DNA of 64,000 bases from Coix lacryma-jobi var. lacryma-jobi (lineage: Eukaryota; Streptophyta; Magnoliopsida; Poales; Poaceae): contig VDCT01000088.1 of the NCBI GenBank assembly GCA_009763385.1, positions 930,001 to 994,000 on the forward strand, read 5' to 3'. Positions within the stretch are counted from its first letter, which is position 1. The number at the start of each line of letters is the position of its first letter. Of this stretch, positions 22,119 through 31,645 are shown one piece after another. A model generated the notes under the pieces. The model saw only the letters and a program-made list of their open reading frames with translations, searched no databases and had not been told where the DNA came from. A program made the translations under genes and the position numbers.

Positions 22119-22558
22119 TGCGGATACATGGGTGTATGCCGGGTCTCTGAGTGATGAGTGATTGTCAACTGGGATGATGCGCATGTTCTTTGGCTTGTGT
22201 TGTGCAGGTGTCGAGCACGGATACAGTGATCGACGGCGAGGTGAAGGTCAAGTTGAGACGTGCCATGCCGATGGACCGGGCCGGTGAAGGATGGGCATGC
22301 CGTGCGGCGGACGTGCCATGCCGAGGTACCGAGCGGTGAAGGGCGGACGTGAGGCTTGGACTGAGGGACCAGAGGCCTGAGGACCAGCTGTGGTGGCTGG
22401 CAGCCTGTGATGACGACAAGTGAAGAAGTGCGGTCATGTGTTGCCTGAGTCGTGGACTTGGGGACACGTGTCGGTGGACGGGGTGCACGGGAGATGCATC
22501 CCATCTACGACGTCGGTTTGGTGGTAGAGCCAGGGAAAAACCATCGGATGGACGGTTT

Positions 22559-22815
22559 CCAGGTTTGGGCCTCAAAACCTGGGCGTGGACGGTTTCCGAG
22601 TTTGGCCACAAAACTCGGGCTGAGGGTTTCCGAGTTTGGCCAGAAAACTCGGGCTAAGGACGGTTTCCAGGTTTGGGCCTCAAAACCTGGGCGCTGAGGG
22701 TTTGCTGAGTTTGGCCTCAAAACTCAGAAGCTGGTGGGCTGGTTTCCCGGTTTGGGCCTCAAAACCGGGGGTTGGCTGGAAAAGGCTGGTTTCCCGGTTT
22801 GGGCCACAAAACCGG
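22559..22815 (+). repeat. Hairpin array in 5' LTR of E (seven units)
   Basis: The seven units have arms CCAGG/CCTGG, CCGAG/CTCGG, CCGAG/CTCGG, CCAGG/CCTGG, CTGAG/CTCAG, CCCGG/CCGGG and CCCGG/CCGGG, with shared loops. The 3' LTR (32087-32310) has six units, having one CCGAG/CTCGG unit fewer. Confidence 0.88.
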
Positions 22816-23590
22816 GGGTGCAGAGCGAGGGCGGCACGTGGCGGCGATCCGGAGGTTGCGTCGAGGCAACACTTCGGTTTGTGCGGGCGTGGCCGTCGGA
22901 TACACCTACCACCGAGTTGGTCCAGAATAACCCTAGGGTTTAGCTGGTTCGCTCTGTAATTAGAATAGAGATGGGTAGAGTAGGAAATAGACTTAGGCTA
23001 GTAGTAGGATAAGTAGTCGGGAGACACCCTCCTCCCATCTATCTCAGTCATTTGCTCTTTCGCACTTAGGGTTTCCTGTTCTCCCATCCCCTACTGTAGC
23101 TAGCTGAGATCCGCAGAGAGACTCACCTCTGTGTACTGTTGATTCTGAGGAAGTGAGGCCGTATCCTCACTGTTGTAGCGTGTGGTAGCCACACGGTTGC
23201 AATTCGTGGTTGTGAATCGCGTTTTGGTTGTGTTCTTCGCAGAATCCTTTTTCTCCACGATTTTCCCGTCGCTTGATCTCTTTGCTCGGTTCATATTTTG
23301 CAAAACCGTATGAACCAAGTTGTTCTAGATCGTGAGGCACTTCTTTCCACCGAAGGAATTCACTTCTAACCTCACGGTCTAGGAGATCGATCGATTTTCG
23401 TTTTGGGTCAAGTTTTCTCCCTTCCCCCGAAATTCTTCGATTCATCGATTTGGAGATAGGTTCGAGCCATGATCTCTTAGAGATAGCTCACTATCCTCCT
23501 TGTGACTCCTCTCACCAAGTTTGATCCCTAGAGGATTTGTTTTGGGTGAGATCGAGTCGAATCGGTGAGTGAACAGTGAAGTCACGAGGT

Positions 23591-23875
23591 GACCAGACGC
23601 TAGGTCGGGCTGACCGGACACGTCCGGTGGTTGAATGTGTCACGGGATTCTCTGAGTATTGACCGGACGCTCGTGACCGGACGCTGGGCTGTTGTATTGA
23701 CCGGACGCTCAGGATCTACTGTTCACCTGTCTTGGCTCTAGTGACCGGACGCACTGCTCTCGACCGGACGCTCCACGCTTGTGAGTCCGGTCAGGAACAG
23801 TAAGGTTCCAGAGAGGAATTTTTCAGACTGGACGCGTCCGGTGCTCACTGACCGGACGCAGGCCAGAGTCCGGTC
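23591..23875 (+). repeat. GACCGGACGC motif array in 5' LTR of E
   Basis: About twelve copies in both orientations. The stretch 23743-23875 has the same order of forward and reverse motifs, and the same GGTTCCAGAGAGG word, as 11395-11530 in the C LTR. Confidence 0.85.
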
Positions 23876-24149
23876 GTGACTGTTTTGCGCTGTTTCATCC
23901 GCAGCTTGTTCGTTCGTTGTCGGATTTGGTTTCCGTCTTCTGCGTTGGCTTTCTAGAGTTGTGTAGTGTCCCGCTGTGCTTCTTGGAAGCATCCACCCTA
24001 CATCTAGGGTCGTGGACATTTGCAAGCTCTAGGGTTTGTCCTTTTGGGTGACTCTCGGGACAGTGGCTACTAGTTTCCGAAAGGAAATTTTGAAGCTCCC
24101 ATTCACCCCCCCCTCTGGTCGCTTTCTGGTTGCTTCTCGGTCCTTCAAT

Positions 24150-24161
24150 TGGTATCGGAGC
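24150..24161 (+). other. Primer-binding site, element E
   Basis: TGGTATCGGAGC lies two bases after the LTR end CCTTCA. Confidence 0.9.
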
Positions 24162-24210
24162 GGGTTAAGGATCTTCCACCTTAGCCGGTTCCAGATCCAC
24201 GGAAGGCGAC

Positions 24211-26910
24211 ATGGATCGCGGCGTGGGCAAACCGCCGTTCTTTGATGGGACGAACTATGCGTATTGGAAGATACGCATGTCGGCCTATCTCCAGAGCATG
24301 GGCTCTTCTGTTTGGGAGATTTGCAACAGGGATGATTACGTTGTCTTGGCTGCTCGTGTCACTCAGCTCCAGATCGATGAGCACGAGGCCAATAGCCGGG
24401 CACATAACGCCTTGTTCTCCTGTTTGAGCATGTCCGAGTTTGATCGCGTTTCTCATCTCCCCACGGCTCGCGAGATTTGGGCGACCCTCATGCGCTTCCA
24501 TGAGGGAACCACTCAGGTCAAATCCCGCCTCTATGAGTCGCACAAGCGGGAGTATGAGAACTTTCGACATATGCCTGGCGAGAGCATAGAGAGTTTATTC
24601 GCTCGCTTTCAGGTTATTGTCAACAAGATGAGAGCGAACAAGGAGCTGTTGCCTTTTGACGATCATGAGAGGGCTTTGAAGCTTTTGCACACTCTTGATC
24701 GGTCAGTGTGGGACTCAAAGGTCCAGGCGATCATCGAATCGTCTAACTATGAGACTCTCACCTGCGACGAGCTCTTTAGTAAGCTCAAGTCTAGTGAGAT
24801 TGACGCCATGTCGAGGGCTTCTTATGAGAATCCTTCTGGCCCAACTATGGCTTTGGTTTCTGGCTCTTCTAACCCCTCTGGAGGTTTTGCTCTTTCATCT
24901 CTCTTTTCTGTCACAGAGGACCAGCTTGAGTCATTGGGGGATGACGAGCTAGCAATGCTCGCCAACCGGTTCTCGCGGTTTCACAACAACCGCATGAACC
25001 GTCACCGCGGAGGAGGACGCTCAGGATGCTATGAGTGCAGCGACCCCGACCACTTCATCGCCAACTGCCCCAAGAAGAACAAGCATTCGGGGAAGGGCGA
25101 TCATGGGCACAAGTACGACTCCGGCAAGCGCAAGGAGAAGTACGTTCCCCCGAGGCACAAGCAGAGGGGCGGCTTCGACAAGGAGTACATCAAGAAGAAG
25201 TACTTGGAGAAGGCCCAGGCTGAGCAGCGTGCGTTCTTCGCCATGCTCAGCGACATCGACGGCTCGGATGACGACTCCGCTTGCTCAAGCGATGACGAGT
25301 CCGAGAAGAAGAAGAGGATCGAGGACAAGCTGAACGGTCTCTGCTTCTTCGCCAACGACGACGGCTTCTGCACCATGGCGCTTGGTGATGAGGTCGACGG
25401 CAAGCTGGAGCACACCCCTCGGAACGACGACGACGACGACGACGACGACATCTCCCAGGTATCTCTCACCCACGACGAGCTTTCTGCTGAGGTCGAGAAG
25501 CTTACTGCCGCGCTCCTTAGTCAGGACAAGTTGCTTAGGCGTGCCGCTAGAGAGCGCAAGGAGTTTAGGCAGAAGTGGGAGGACACGGTGAGGGAGCTTG
25601 AGTTTGCCAAGTCCACCGTGGTCGTGTCGGAGGAGGTTGAGTGTGAGATGTGCACCACGCACATGACTGACCTTCTCACTTTGAGAGGTAAGTATGCTGC
25701 GTTGGTAGGAGAGGTGGATGAGCTGAAGGCTAGACCTTCTCTATTGGGTGCGTGCAAGACTTGTCCTGTCTTGCAATCTGAGTTGGCAGAGAAGAATGCT
25801 AAGATTGTGTCTCTTGAGGAGGCCAACTCAGGTAGCACTTGTGTGGCTAAGTGTGCTTTGTGTGAGGGTTTGGAGATGGAGATTGCGAATGTCAAGCATG
25901 GCAAGATGCAAACCGAGGAGGAAAACACATACTTTCGGACCATCTTATCATGGGTCTCTTGTAGTGAGCCGCAGCTCGGGATGATGATCTCCCAATTTAA
26001 GCGAGCTGCTGGAGGTTCTGGTGTAGGTCTTGCTCAGGGTGTTGATCTTTCTGCTTTTGGGAAGATTGGAGAGTCGAGTGGTCTGAATCCTAGTGAGAAG
26101 CCCAACTCCACCACTACTCCCAAACTGACCAAGCTTCCATCCAAAGAGCCGGTCAAGCCTATCACCAAGGATGGGGTGATTGAGGAATCTCCGAGAGCTC
26201 CACCCAAGAACCAAGTGTGGCATCCCAAACCCAACCACCTAAAGAACAAGCTGGATACAATGCCACCTATCCAGGAGGAGTTGCCACAGAAGGGCAAAGT
26301 GATCCACACCCACAGCCATGAGTACCAACAACCCCCTTTGCGTGCGGTGAGGTACCATTGTGATTTCTATGGGAGAGATGGACACTTGAGCGAGTTCTGT
26401 TTTAGGCGCAAGAGAGAGGCGCGATGTGCTAGGGAGATGAACAACACAGACATGTACCATCCTTTTCATGATGTACATGTGCCGAATGTTCAGAGGAGTG
26501 CTCCGAGGAGAGCAGCTAGGCCCAGAGGTCCAGAACCTCAAGTTCCCAGGCCTAGGCAGCAGAGAACTCCGAGGAGAGTCGCTAGGCCTAGAGGTGTTGA
26601 GCCTCAAGTCCCTAGGCCTAGGCCTCGTAGAGAGCGTGCCCGACGGGAGCCTGCAGTTGTGGGCTATGGACCCCGTGGCGGAGGCTTTGTAGTTGAGCGT
26701 TTTCCCCCACCGCGTTTTGAGTATCGCGATGGACGCTCCTCCCTTAGCGGACCACGTTTTCCTCTACGTGGTGATCGCTCCTCTCGTAGACGTGCTAGGA
26801 ATGGTTTTTCTACTAATCGTTCTTTTGAGCAGCCGGCCCAACACTGGTATTCTTCCTATTTCACTAACCCCAGTGTTGGACCGTATGCTCACCCTATGTC
26901 TTTTTATTGA
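24211..26910 (+). CDS. gag: Gag of element E, intact (899 aa)
   Basis: The ATG at 24211 lies 50 bases after the PBS and begins MDRGVGKPPFFDGTNYAYWK, conserved with D and F. The order is: UBN2-like Gag core (about 1-240), CCHC knuckle C273-C276-H281-C286, basic region, Asp-run, ISQVSL (414-419, a possible LC8-binding core), coiled coil (about 420-480), Cys-pair region, Pro/Lys-rich linker, a second knuckle at 717-731 with Tyr in place of the second Cys, and an Arg/Pro-rich tail with two RRxARPRG repeats. It ends MSFY-TGA. Gag forms the particle and binds RNA; Sirevirus Gag is known to bind dynein-light-chain-8-like proteins. It is the only unbroken Gag here, so it could act for defective relatives; expression is unknown. 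Confidence 0.92.
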   Translation: MDRGVGKPPFFDGTNYAYWKIRMSAYLQSMGSSVWEICNRDDYVVLAARVTQLQIDEHEANSRAHNALFSCLSMSEFDRVSHLPTAREIWATLMRFHEGTTQVKSRLYESHKREYENFRHMPGESIESLFARFQVIVNKMRANKELLPFDDHERALKLLHTLDRSVWDSKVQAIIESSNYETLTCDELFSKLKSSEIDAMSRASYENPSGPTMALVSGSSNPSGGFALSSLFSVTEDQLESLGDDELAMLANRFSRFHNNRMNRHRGGGRSGCYECSDPDHFIANCPKKNKHSGKGDHGHKYDSGKRKEKYVPPRHKQRGGFDKEYIKKKYLEKAQAEQRAFFAMLSDIDGSDDDSACSSDDESEKKKRIEDKLNGLCFFANDDGFCTMALGDEVDGKLEHTPRNDDDDDDDDISQVSLTHDELSAEVEKLTAALLSQDKLLRRAARERKEFRQKWEDTVRELEFAKSTVVVSEEVECEMCTTHMTDLLTLRGKYAALVGEVDELKARPSLLGACKTCPVLQSELAEKNAKIVSLEEANSGSTCVAKCALCEGLEMEIANVKHGKMQTEEENTYFRTILSWVSCSEPQLGMMISQFKRAAGGSGVGLAQGVDLSAFGKIGESSGLNPSEKPNSTTTPKLTKLPSKEPVKPITKDGVIEESPRAPPKNQVWHPKPNHLKNKLDTMPPIQEELPQKGKVIHTHSHEYQQPPLRAVRYHCDFYGRDGHLSEFCFRRKREARCAREMNNTDMYHPFHDVHVPNVQRSAPRRAARPRGPEPQVPRPRQQRTPRRVARPRGVEPQVPRPRPRRERARREPAVVGYGPRGGGFVVERFPPPRFEYRDGRSSLSGPRFPLRGDRSSRRRARNGFSTNRSFEQPAQHWYSSYFTNPSVGPYAHPMSFY

Positions 26911-26918
26911 TGTAGGTA
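26898..26918 (+). promoter_or_regulatory. Candidate 3' splice site at the gag/pol junction of E
   Basis: The gag stop sits in a T-rich tract, TCTTTTTATTGATGTAG, followed by GT. Pol is in the -1 frame relative to gag, but that frame is closed by TAG at 26913-26915, so simple frameshifting before the junction would fail. The pol frame is open from the base directly after this AG. The same sequence is in D (acceptor 21016-21017) and F (pol from 46779). Splicing is my inference; the donor is not identified. Confidence 0.4.
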
Positions 26919-29900
26919 AAACGGTTGGAGGACATTTGGTTGGTGGATTCCGGTTGCTCGAGGCACATGACCGGAAATGCCAAGTGGTTCTCCAGCCTTA
27001 GCCCTGTTGCCGGAAAGGAGTACATAACCTTCGGCGACAATAGCAAAGGTAAGGTATTGTCTCGCGGGTCGGTGCGAGTTAATGAGCACTTTGTGTTGCG
27101 CGATGTTGCTCTTGTTTCTAACTTGCATTTTAACCTTCTTTCTGTTTCGCAACTCTTTGACGACGACTATGAGATTCGTTTTAAACCAAATCTCAGTCGT
27201 ATTTTGGATCCTCAGGGCAATCTTGTGTGTTTGATTTTGCCCTTTGGAAAAGTCTTTCGTGCGAATTTCTCGGAGTCTTTTGGCACTTCTCGTTGTCTTG
27301 TGGCTGGACCTTCCTCCTCTGATCTTTGGAAGTGGCATAGGAGACTTGGACATTTGAGCTTCGACTTGCTTGCAAGGCTTAGTTCACTTGGCCTAATCCG
27401 AGGATTGCCCAAGTTGCACATGGAGAAGGATCTTGTTTGCCACTCTTGTAGACACGGGAAGATGGTTGCCGCTCCCCACCATCCAGTGACTCAGGTCATG
27501 ACCAAGCGCCCTGGAGAGCTTTTACACATGGACCTTGTTGGTCCCGCTCGGGTGAGCTCGGTTAGGGGGAAGTGGTATGTGCTTGTTGTTGTTGATGACT
27601 TTTTGAGATATTCGTGGGTCTTCTTTTTAGCTGAGAAGACCGAGACTTTCTCCTTTGCTCGTAATCTGATTTTGCGTCTTCAGAACGAGTTCCCTTTGAC
27701 CTCGATACGAGCAATTCGGACTGATAATAGTTCTGAATTCAAGAATTCGGATTTTGAGAAGTTTTGTAACTCTTTGGGTTTAGAGCATCCGTTTTCTTCC
27801 CCCTACACACCGCCACAAAATGGTGTTGTAGAGAGGAAAAATCGGACCCTTGTAGAGATGGCCAGGACGATGCTCGATGAGCATAGGACTCCTAGGCGAT
27901 ATTGGGCCGAAGCTATGAGCACTGCATGCTACATTTCCAATCGCATTTTTCTCCGAGCTTTCTTGAAAAAGAATTCTTATGAGTTGCGTTTTGGAAAACT
28001 GCCCAAGGTGAGTTATTTTTGAGTTTTTGGTTGCCATTGTTTTATACTCAAAAAGTGCAACTTGGACAAGTTTGAGTTTCGTTCCTCTGACGGTGTGTTT
28101 TTGGGTTATGGCACTCACACTCGAGCTTATCGTGTACTTAACCTTGACAGTAACTGAGTCATGGAGACATCAGATGTCACCTTCGACGAGACCATGGTTT
28201 GTCCTTCTTCTCGTTTTGAGCGTGCAGGTGATCATGAGGTTGGCGAGCCTCTTTTTTATGATGATGAAGAAGGTGCTGAAGGGATAGATGACCCAACACC
28301 TCCTCCACCTGCAGTGCCGCAAAGAGCGGCTTCTACGATGACTCACGGCCCCGACACCTCTTCTTCCTGGGGGCCGTGGGATCCGCCACCCCGAGCGGTA
28401 CCTTTTGTACCCGGGGAGGCACCAGTTGCTGTTGAGGGGGAGGCTACTTCAGCTCGGGAGGCGCCACGACACATCCAGCGCCAGCACCCGCCTCAGCAGA
28501 TGATCGGCAGCATCGATGAATGGGTTACTCGGTCCAGGTCACAGCAAATCTCGCACTTCGCTCATTCTGCTTTTGTTGCTAATTTTGAGCCCCGAGATGT
28601 TGGACACGCTATGACGGATCCTGACTGGGTCAATGCCATGCATGAGGAGCTAGAAAATTTTGAGAGAAATCGGGTTTGGGTTCTAGTTCCTCCTCCTCCT
28701 AACTGTAATCCTATTGGGACAAAATCGGTTTTCAAAAACAAACAAGGAGAGGATGGCCACATTGTGAGGAACAAAGCGCGTCTTGTGGCCAAGGGTTATA
28801 GTCAGAAGGAGGGGATAGACTTTGAGGAGACTTTTGCTCCTGTAGCTCGTTCGGAGGCTATTAGGATACTCTTGGCTTTTGCTGCATCCAAAGGTTTTAA
28901 ACTCTTTCAAATGGATGTCAAGAGTGCCTTCTTAAACGGCTACATAGAAGAGGAAGTGTATGTTGAGCAACCCCCCGGTTTTGAAAATCCCAAGTTTCCA
29001 AACCATGTTTTTAAACTTCACAAAGCTTTATATGGTTTGAAACAAGTCCCTAGTGCCTGGTATGATAGACTGAAAACCTTTTTGCTTGCTAAGGGTTTTA
29101 AAATGGGATGTGTAGATAAAACGCTCTTTCTCCTCAAGCAAGGCAAAGACACTCTCTTGGTCCAGATTTACGTGGATGATATCATTTTCGGTGGCTCTTC
29201 TCACGCTTTGGTTGCCAAGTTTGCAGATACTATGAGCAAGGAGTTTGAGATGAGCATGATGGGCGAGCTGACATTCTTTCTCGGGTTGCAAATTAAGCAA
29301 TCCCGAGAGGGGACGTTTGTGCACCAGGGCAAGTACACCAAGGACTTGCCGAAGCGGTTCGATATGGGTGAGGCCAAGCCTCTTCCAACACCCATGTCGA
29401 CGACGACTGCCCTGGATGCGGATGTGGATGGAGAAGCAGTGGACCAGAAGGAGTACCGCAGCATGATCGGGTCGCTCCTCTACCTGACGGCGACACGCCC
29501 GGACATCCAGTTTGCGGTGTGTCTGTGTGCGCGCTTTCAGGCGTCGCCGCGCACCTCTCACCGTCAGGCGGTGTAGCGGATTTTCAGGTACCTTCGTTTC
29601 ACGCCTGAGTTCGGGATTTGGTATTCTGCTTCCTCCACCCTCTCCCTTTGCGGTTATTCGGATGCCGATTTTGTTGGTTGCCGTATTGAGCGCAAGTCCA
29701 CTTTTGGGACTTGCCAGTTTATTGGTTCTTCTCTTGTTTTGTGGTCTTCTCGCAAGCAGTCTAGTGTCGCCCAGTCTACTACGGAGGCTGAGTATGTTGC
29801 TGTGGCTAGCTGCTGTTCCCAGTTACTCTAGATGATGGCCACTTTGCGTGATTTTGGTCTGAACTTTTCTCGCGTGCCTTTGCTTTGTGACAGCACGAGT

Positions 29901-30112
29901 GCCATTAGCGTTGCTAAGAACCCCGTGCTTCACTCGAAGACCAAACACATTGATGTGCGCTTTCATTTCTTGCTTTCCACCAGGAGAAGGGTGATATCGA
30001 CCTTCGCCATGTCGATACTCATCATCAACTGGCTGATATTTTCACCAAGCCTTTAGACGAATCAACCTTTAACCGGTTGAGGGGTGAGCTTGGTGTGTGT
30101 TTCCCTTTTTAG
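26916..30112 (+). pseudogene. pol: Pol of element E: protease, integrase, RT, RNase H, with stops
   Basis: Domains in order: protease WLVDSGCSRHMTG, integrase HHCC (WHRRLGHLS, CHSCRHGK) and catalytic core (VDDFLRY, DNSSEF with Gly lost, ERKNR), RT (FKLFQMDVKSAFLNG, YGLKQ, QIYVDDIIFGG) and RNase H (YSDADFVGC, TTEAEYVA). TGA at 28020-28022 and 28155-28157 replace CGA codons, TAG at 29574-29576 replaces AAG, TAG at 29829-29831 replaces TGG, and there is a frameshift near 29970. The natural end is TAG at 30110-30112. The polyprotein would make and integrate the cDNA. Confidence 0.92.
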
Positions 30113-30124
30113 ATGGGGGAAACA
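30098..30124 (+). other. Hairpin enclosing the pol stop codon (E)
   Basis: GTTTCCC pairs with GGGAAAC around TTTTTAGATG, as in A, D and F. The 3' arm is a purine tract. Confidence 0.55.
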
Positions 30125-31633
30125 TTTTGGATCTTGTATATTTGACTGACTCTTTTGTCTTTCTTTTCTTTTGCATTTTAGCATACGCATTTACATTCTA
30201 AGCTTCATGTTTATAATCACTCGAATGTAACTATGCTCTCTATAGTATGCTCCGATGTTTATGTTGATGCTTGTAGCTTATGCTCCTTCTGATCACTAGT
30301 ACATGTTATGAGCTGAGCTATTTTGAAATGGTGAATTTGCTTAATGAATATAAAATCTGAAAAGTTCACCATTGAGATATGCAACTAGCATGTGTAGGAT
30401 GTGTTGAGTCCATTCATGCTTTTCATATATGCTAGGTTGCTATGTCTCTTGTTCTGAGTCATTGACTTGTTTGGTCTGTTCATATTATGTTTAAAATTTG
30501 AACCAAGTTTTAGTGAATTGAAAAGATCGAGATGGGATTGCTTGTCAACACCTCACGGTATCGAGACTGTTTCTCATTTGCACTTTGAGTTAAACTTGAG
30601 TCGTGTAGTGTATGACCGAAACCGTTGCTTTAAGCTTCCGATTGCATATGCATAGGCTTCGCACGGTTGAAAAGTTAGGCAAAGACAAGCTTTCAACCTC
30701 TCGCAATCACATGCAAATTATTTAACATGTGTAATTTCACCGCTGCAACTCTGATATAAAAATGAAATCACAAGTATATGCTTCATTCCTATGCATGATG
30801 ATTGAACTTTGCTAGGGGTAGTTCACCTTGTATACATGTTTAGCACTTGTTTGGATTCCTGTCTATACATGTGTAGTGCTATTTTGATGGTGACTATCTT
30901 TTTGGCTAAAGACCGCTCACATGCTCATATGTTCCTATTTCGTATGTGTGATCAGTTTGAGCCTTCGCTATTTGAGTGCTTAGTTGAGTCATTGGAGTTA
31001 TACTGTTTAGAGCATTTTTGCACTCTTTTGAATATATGCCTGAAGCTGCTAACTTGCATTTCTGACTTCATATGCATGTTGGAAGGGGGAGCTTCTTGCC
31101 TTGATGCCTTTTCTTGATTAGTGCATTTTCAACTAAGGGGGAGAAATTGCAAATCATATGTCTCCTGGATGTTCAACTAAAGGGGAGTTTTCGTCAAGGG
31201 GGAGAATTTCCAATCTTTGTGCTCTTCTCATGTTGGACCTAAGGGGGATTTTCCTAGTTGCTTGCACTTGTCGAGAGGGAGTTTGCTAGTTGTGTTGAGC
31301 CTCTGTGCCTCTATCTTGAGGGACTAGCATTTTGCTTCGATTTTCATTCGTCTTCAATTGGTTTGAGCTCTTTTCTCTGGAGTTTCCAATTGGTATCGGC
31401 TAGCGGTGTTGAGCCTGTTCTACCTCCTCTTGAGGGCTAGCTTTGCTTTGCTTGGTTGCGTCGAGCCGTTGCCCATGTCTTTGGGGACCAAGTTCTTTCA
31501 CTCTTTCCACTTGACCTTCTTCGGCTTTGCTATGCTTTTGGGTCATTTGGTTAAGTTTTCTCCTTCTCCTTCCTCCTTCTTCCTTATTCTTCTTTTCATT
31601 ATGATTTGTGTGAGTAGTTGACAATGCACTCAT
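30113..31633 (+). other. Noncoding region between pol and 3' LTR, element E
   Basis: This is the counterpart of 529-2150 in A. It carries several purine tracts of the AAGGGGGAG type (31082-31090, 31134-31142, 31194-31203, and others). PBS-like words ATTGGTTTGAGC and ATTGGTATCGGCTAGC occur near 31359 and 31390. There is no conserved ORF. Confidence 0.6.
31285..31492 (+). repeat. Stem-loop array upstream of PPT (E)
   Basis: Hairpins at 31285-31328 and 31399-31441 have GCTAG...CTAGC ends. The one at 31451-31492 has CTTGGT...ACCAAG ends. Each contains the word GAGCC on the left side. Confidence 0.65.
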
Positions 31634-31645
31634 CAAGGGGGAGAT
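31634..31645 (+). other. Polypurine tract, element E
   Basis: CAAGGGGGAGAT abuts the 3' LTR start TGCGGATAC. Confidence 0.88.

Larger units (their letters stand above)
22119..24147 (+). mobile_element. 5' LTR of element E (2029 bp)
   Basis: It runs from TGCGGATACATGGG to GGTCCTTCA. The combination is II-b: first half like F and S (CTAGTAGTAGGATAAGTAGTC), second half like D (GACCGGACGC array at 23591-23875). Confidence 0.93.

Noticed and set aside
22559..22815. CRISPR-like look of regularly spaced palindromes
   Set aside because: Units differ in their arms, spacers are not unique, there are no cas genes, and the array is part of an LTR in a plant genome.
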